Source: Bacillota bacterium (GTDB taxonomy: Bacteria; Bacillota; Clostridia; Oscillospirales; Acutalibacteraceae). Taken from it: 9,419 nt of DNA. The stretch lies in contig WQTL01000454.1 in the NCBI GenBank assembly GCA_009786275.1, positions 1-9,419 of the forward strand, given 5' to 3'. The notes under the pieces were generated by a model. That model did not search any database. It was not told the DNA's origin and was given only the letters and a program-made list of their open reading frames with translations. The position numbers and the translations under genes are program-made. The stretch's first letter is position 1, and each line of letters opens with the position of its first letter. Positions 6,449-9,419 of the stretch are shown piece by piece.

Positions 6449-6646
6449 ATGACCATCACCAAAGACACCATCATCGGCGATATCCTTGACGCCGACCGCT
6501 CCACCGCGCCGTATTTCCTCGACATGGGCATGCACTGCCTGGGCTGCCCTGCCAGCCGCGGCGAGACCCTGGGCGAAGCCTGCGCCGTGCACGGCGTGGA
6601 CCCGGACGAGCTCATCGCGCAGCTGAACGCGCACCTGGCGGGCTGA
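6449..6646 (+). CDS. DUF1858-family small protein with CxxC motif
   Basis: A 65-residue protein with a GGGAGG site 5 bases before its ATG. It matches the DUF1858 family, also described as a hybrid-cluster-protein-associated redox disulfide domain: an N-terminal MTITKDTIIGDILD, a middle stretch reading YFLDMGMHCLGCPAS, and a short helical end. C30 and C33 form the CxxC, and C45 follows in GETLGEAC. The family is thought to have a redox or metal-related role, but no firm function is known. It is stand-alone here, as most members are. The stop lies one base before the trmK start, so the two are probably translated together. No hybrid-cluster protein gene is in the window. Confidence 0.88.
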   Translation: MTITKDTIIGDILDADRSTAPYFLDMGMHCLGCPASRGETLGEACAVHGVDPDELIAQLNAHLAG

Positions 6647-6647
6647 C

Positions 6648-7307
6648 ATGGCGCTGCGCCCGCGCCTGGCAATGACGGCGGACCTGGTGCCGCCGGGCGT
6701 TGCCGTGGCCGACATCGGCTCCGACCACGCCTACCTACCGGTGCACCTGGTGCGGGCGGGCATCTGCCCCCGGGCCATCGCGTCGGACATCGGCGAGGGC
6801 CCCCTGGAAAACGCGCGCAAAAGCGTACAGCGGGCCGGCCTGGAACACCAAATCGAACTGCGCCTCTCCGACGGGTTTCGTCGCTTCGCGGCTGCTGACG
6901 CAAGCTGTTGGGTACTCGCCGGCATGGGCGGCACCCTGATGGCCCGCCTGCTGGAGGCCGCGCCCTGGCTGTGCGCGCCCGGTACGGTGATCGTCGCGCA
7001 GCCCATGCGCCGCGCCGAGGAATTGCGCGCATGGCTGGTTTCGCACGGCTTCCGCATCGAGCGCGAATCCGCCTGCCGCGACGCCGGGCGCGCCTATCTG
7101 GCTTTACGCGCGCGGTTTGACGGGATTTCACGCGCCTACCCGCCGGGCTACATCTATTACGGCGAGCTGCTTCATAATCATAGCCAGTGCGCCCGCGAAA
7201 TTTTAGCGCGCGAGCTGAAGCTGCTCGAAACAATTGTCAACTGTCAACCGTCAACCGCCAACTGCCAAAAGAGGGCATACGATGACTTCCGTGCGCGATG
7301 TGTATGA
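6648..7307 (+). CDS. trmK: tRNA (adenine(22)-N(1))-methyltransferase TrmK
   Basis: TrmK places a methyl group from S-adenosylmethionine on N1 of A22 in tRNAs, in the cytosol. The 219-residue frame starts one base after the preceding stop; the ribosome site is weak, so translational coupling is likely. The Rossmann-like methyltransferase fold is shown by VADIGSDHAYLPV (20-32), with the SAM-binding DIGSDH. A possible ribose-contacting D47 and AGMGG (91-95) follow. A QPM (118-120) stands where family members I know have QPN. The C-terminal helical part is shorter than in Bacillus subtilis TrmK (about 238 residues). Residues about 195-207 (TIVNCQPSTANCQ) are encoded by a 7-bp tandem repeat, so this tail is probably not native. 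The gene overlaps the next one by 26 bp. The trmK-nif3 order is classic for Bacillota. Confidence 0.9.
   Translation: MALRPRLAMTADLVPPGVAVADIGSDHAYLPVHLVRAGICPRAIASDIGEGPLENARKSVQRAGLEHQIELRLSDGFRRFAAADASCWVLAGMGGTLMARLLEAAPWLCAPGTVIVAQPMRRAEELRAWLVSHGFRIERESACRDAGRAYLALRARFDGISRAYPPGYIYYGELLHNHSQCAREILARELKLLETIVNCQPSTANCQKRAYDDFRARCV
7231..7268. repeat. 7-bp tandem repeat inside the 3' end of trmK
   Basis: Heptamers GTCAACT, GTCAACC, GTCAACC and GCCAACT, followed by a partial GCCAA and preceded by a partial CAATT. This second heptamer array differs in sequence from the one at 6407-6437. It lies in the last part of the trmK frame and stops just before the ribosome binding site of the Nif3-family gene. 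Confidence 0.8.
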
Positions 7308-8022
7308 CTTTCTCGATCGCTTCGCCCCCTTCGCCTCGCAGATGGAGTTCGACAACTCCGGCCTGCAATGCGGGGATTTCGGCGCGTGCGTGCAACAGTG
7401 CCTGGTATGCCTGGACGTCACCCCGCAGGTGATCGAACAAGCGGCCCGGGCTCACTGCGAGCTCATCGTGGCCCACCATCCCGTGCTCTTCCGGGCGAGA
7501 AAGCAGCTGCTCAGCAGCGACCCGGCCTGGCTGCTGGCGCGGCACGGCATCGCCTGTATCGCCTCGCACACGCCCCTCGATTGCTGCGCGGGCGGCGTGA
7601 ACGACCTGCTGGCCGAAGCCCTCGGCCTCGACGCGCCAACCCTTCTCACCCCGCTTATTCGCCTATGCACCCTGCCTGCCCCCATGCCAGCTAAGGCCTT
7701 TGCCGAGCTCGTCTCACGCAAGCTCGGCGCCCCCGTGCGCTACCGCGACGCCGGTGCCCCCATCCGCAATATTGCAATTTGCGCGGGTGAAGGCTGTCAT
7801 TTTCTCGAAGAAGCCTATGCTTGCGCCGACGCCTTCCTCACCGGCGACGCGGGCCACCACGACTTCCTCGACGCCGCGCAGCACGGCCTGGCCCTCCTGG
7901 CCGCGGGCCACTACGAGACAGAAATCGCCATTGTCCCCGCCCTGGCGCGGCGGCTGCGCGCGGCCTTTCCTTCAGTTGAATGGCACATCGCCGATGAATA
8001 CGGAGGCATACAATATGCATGA
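7282..8022 (+). CDS. Nif3-like dinuclear metal-centre protein
   Basis: A member of the Nif3/YbgI/YqfO (GTP cyclohydrolase 1 type 2-like) family, whose members hold two metal ions and whose true role is unsettled. I start it at the ATG at 7282, preceded by AGAGGG 6 bases upstream; the protein then begins MTSVRDVYDFLDRFAP, typical of the family. It has 246 residues. The five expected metal ligands are present: H65 and H66 in VAHHP, D100 in SHTPLD, and H210 and E214 in GHYETE. GGVNDLLAE (104-112) is also conserved. At this length it matches the short YbgI form and lacks the PII-like insert of the ~370-residue Bacillus YqfO. Its start overlaps trmK by 26 bp and its end overlaps the next gene by 8 bp, so the group is tightly coupled. 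The gene pair with trmK is often conserved, for unknown reasons. Confidence 0.9.
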   Translation: MTSVRDVYDFLDRFAPFASQMEFDNSGLQCGDFGACVQQCLVCLDVTPQVIEQAARAHCELIVAHHPVLFRARKQLLSSDPAWLLARHGIACIASHTPLDCCAGGVNDLLAEALGLDAPTLLTPLIRLCTLPAPMPAKAFAELVSRKLGAPVRYRDAGAPIRNIAICAGEGCHFLEEAYACADAFLTGDAGHHDFLDAAQHGLALLAAGHYETEIAIVPALARRLRAAFPSVEWHIADEYGGIQYA

Positions 8023-8611
8023 TATATCCGTCACCGCGCACGCGGGCGCGCTGCGCACCAGGCCGAACACCCTGCCCTCCGTGCTGGCCGCCTTGGCATG
8101 CGGCGCGGACATCCTCGAGCTGGACGTGCGCTTCCTCCCCGACGGCACGCCCGCCCTGGGGCACAACCAGGTTGACTCTCGCTCGCCCGCCCTGGAGGCC
8201 GCGTTCGGGCTCATGCAAAACCACGCAACCCGCGTCAACCTGGATATGAAGGAGACCTCCCACGCGGCGCGGGTGGCCGAACTCGTTGTACAGTACGGCT
8301 TACAGGGCCGCGCGTTTCTGACGGGCATCGAGGAAAAGCACGTGCCCGCCGTGCGGGACTGCGGCCTGCCCTACTATCTCAATTCGCCGGACATCGCCGC
8401 CGCCCTGGAATTGGGCGCGCTGGGGCCCAATATCCACTACAGCAATTGCACCGAAGCCCTGGTGAAAGCCGCGCACGCGCGGGGGCTGCTGGTGTCCGTC
8501 TGGACGGCGGACCGCCGCGCGGTCATGCGGGAAATGCTGCGCATGGGCGTGGACAACATCACCACGCGCAGGCCGGACGTGCTGCGAAAGGTCATGCGCC
8601 ATGCGTCTTGA
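8015..8611 (+). CDS. Short, divergent glycerophosphodiester phosphodiesterase-like protein
   Basis: A 198-residue protein starting at the ATG at 8015, with GGAGG 8 bases upstream. An earlier in-frame ATG at 7994 was passed over because it lacks a comparable site. The TIM-barrel GDPD pattern is visible: AHAG (8-11) for HRG, RPNT (16-19) for PENT, GADILELDVRFLPDG (30-44) with metal ligands E35 and D37, GHN (49-51) for HD, LDMKE (76-80) for the usual LNIEIK, and a C-terminal VSVWTADRRAVMREMLRMGVDNITTRRPD. H9 and H50, the two catalytic histidines, are kept. The glutamate of PENT is lost, HD is HN, and the third metal ligand is probably D77. It is shorter than typical ~240-residue enzymes, largely because the small insert after HD is reduced. 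The substrate may differ from glycerophosphodiesters. No signal peptide is seen, so it is cytosolic. It overlaps both neighbours. Confidence 0.8.
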   Translation: MHDISVTAHAGALRTRPNTLPSVLAALACGADILELDVRFLPDGTPALGHNQVDSRSPALEAAFGLMQNHATRVNLDMKETSHAARVAELVVQYGLQGRAFLTGIEEKHVPAVRDCGLPYYLNSPDIAAALELGALGPNIHYSNCTEALVKAAHARGLLVSVWTADRRAVMREMLRMGVDNITTRRPDVLRKVMRHAS

Positions 8612-9419
8612 CGGTAATTTTATTCATATTTTATGCATTGAATTGCGGGAAAAACTGATCGGCTCGCGCGTGGATAAAATCCATAATCCGGCCAAAGAGG
8701 AGTTCGTCCTCCACCTGCGTTCCCGCGGCGGGACATACAAGCTGCTGATCTGCCTTTCCCCCGGCCGGGCGCGCGCAAATCTCATCACCCGCTCGCCCGA
8801 GAACCCGCCGCAGCCGGGCATGTTTTGCATGCTGCTGCGCAAGCACTTGCAAAACGCGGCACTTACAGAGGTGCGGCAACCGGGCCGCGAGCGTATACTC
8901 TTTTTTGATTTTTCGGGCATGACAGAGATCGGCGAACCCGCGCGGCTCACCTTGTGCGCGGAATTCACCGGCCTGCGCACGAACCTGCTGCTCCTGCGCG
9001 AGGACGGCACAATCATCGACTGCCTCAAGCGCGGCGACGTGACCCAGGGCGGGCGGCTCCTGCTGCCCGGGGCGCGCTACGAGCCGCCGCCGCGCAACAA
9101 CTACGCCCCGCCCGAGGCGCAATCGATCCCCGCGCCGCCGGAGGGCCCTTCGGCGCTGCTGGAAGCTTATTACGACGAAAAAGACCGGGCCGAGCGCAGG
9201 CGGCAGCAGGCCGGCGCGCTGCTGAAGCTTGTGGAGAATCGATCCGCGCGTATCCAACGCAAGCTCGCGGCGCAGCGGCAGGAGCTCGCCCGGGCGCAGG
9301 ACCGCGAGCACCTGCGGGTGTACGCAGAGCTCATTTTGGCCGATAAGGCGCGGCTGGAGCGCGAGGCACGCGGCAGCGATACCTATCGGCTGGAGAACTA
9401 CTACGACGGCGGGCGGCCG
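8601..9419 (+). CDS. rqcH: NFACT family protein (RqcH/FbpA), N-terminal part, cut by window end
   Basis: RqcH binds stalled 50S subunits and directs alanine tailing of incomplete proteins for degradation; older names are FbpA or fibronectin-binding protein. From the ATG at 8601, with AAAGG about 9 bases upstream, 273 codons stay open to the window edge; full family members are near 570 residues. The N-terminal NFACT-N domain is seen in MRLDGNFIHILCIELREK (1-18), GSRVDKIHNP (21-30), GMFCMLLRKHL (73-83) and RERILFFDF (96-104). The pair E97-R98 sits at the position of the D97-R98 pair known to matter in Bacillus RqcH. EFTGLRTNLLLL and IIDCLKR follow, then LLLPGARYEPPP. From about residue 190 an Arg- and Gln-rich helical segment begins the coiled-coil region. 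The NFACT-R domain lies beyond the window. The start overlaps the preceding gene by 11 bp. Confidence 0.92.
   Translation, partial: MRLDGNFIHILCIELREKLIGSRVDKIHNPAKEEFVLHLRSRGGTYKLLICLSPGRARANLITRSPENPPQPGMFCMLLRKHLQNAALTEVRQPGRERILFFDFSGMTEIGEPARLTLCAEFTGLRTNLLLLREDGTIIDCLKRGDVTQGGRLLLPGARYEPPPRNNYAPPEAQSIPAPPEGPSALLEAYYDEKDRAERRRQQAGALLKLVENRSARIQRKLAAQRQELARAQDREHLRVYAELILADKARLEREARGSDTYRLENYYDGGRP

Noticed and set aside
6415..7233. A minus-strand open frame of 272 codons opposite the DUF1858 and trmK genes
   Set aside because: Its product is very rich in Arg, Pro, Ala and Gly with no motif, while both plus-strand genes have strong family matches and good start contexts.
7234..7281. An earlier start for the Nif3-family gene
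   Set aside because: The extra residues are encoded by the heptamer array, and the family's usual N-terminus and a good ribosome site point to the ATG at 7282.
7700..8014. A much longer upstream extension of the GDPD-like frame
   Set aside because: It runs through the conserved Nif3-family coding region in another frame and its residues are Ser/Ala/Pro-rich without motifs; the GDPD barrel begins only at 8015.

Overview
The window is GC-rich DNA, reaching about 70-75% GC in conserved coding stretches, from what looks like a high-GC Bacillota (Clostridia-type) chromosome. This is inferred from gene content: an RNase Y, the trmK-nif3 gene pair, an RqcH/FbpA-family NFACT protein, strong GGAGG-type ribosome binding sites and consensus sigma-A promoters. 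No species can be named from the sequence alone. There are no rRNA or tRNA genes, CRISPR arrays, transposases or phage genes.

Layout. (1) Positions 1-969, minus strand: the first 323 codons of rny (RNase Y), driven by a perfect TTGACA-17-TATAAT promoter. (2) Positions 970-1317: a divergent control region. It holds the rny promoter and leader, a large GC-rich hairpin with a T-tract facing rny, a small inverted repeat, and an extended -10 promoter firing rightward. (3) Positions 1318-2988, plus strand: a continuous reading frame joining an unrecognised six-helix membrane domain to a complete branched-chain aminotransferase (ilvE). A good Shine-Dalgarno site lies exactly at the normal ilvE start. 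(4) Positions 2994-3285: a small single-span membrane protein gene bracketed by two identical 31-bp hairpin repeats. (5) Positions 3311-6418: a large isoleucyl-tRNA synthetase-like enzyme with altered class I signature motifs. (6) Positions 6449-8611: a compact run of a DUF1858 redox-type protein, TrmK, a Nif3-family protein and a short, divergent glycerophosphodiester phosphodiesterase-like protein. (7) Positions 8601-9419: the first half of an RqcH/FbpA-family gene, cut by the window end.

All genes from 1318 onward are on the plus strand with short gaps or overlaps, so one or a few long transcripts are likely. Several products serve translation: isoleucine tRNA charging, m1A22 tRNA methylation and ribosome-associated quality control. 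The aminotransferase makes isoleucine, leucine and valine, which links loosely to the isoleucyl-tRNA synthetase. RNase Y on the other strand handles mRNA decay.

The most unusual features are the membrane-aminotransferase fusion frame, the H-A-W-G and KFSKT signatures in the IleRS-like protein, the paired 31-bp repeats around the small gene, and two separate 7-bp tandem repeat arrays at gene ends. One of these arrays encodes the tail of TrmK. I did not find a convincing new multi-gene system; these are individual oddities in an otherwise housekeeping region.
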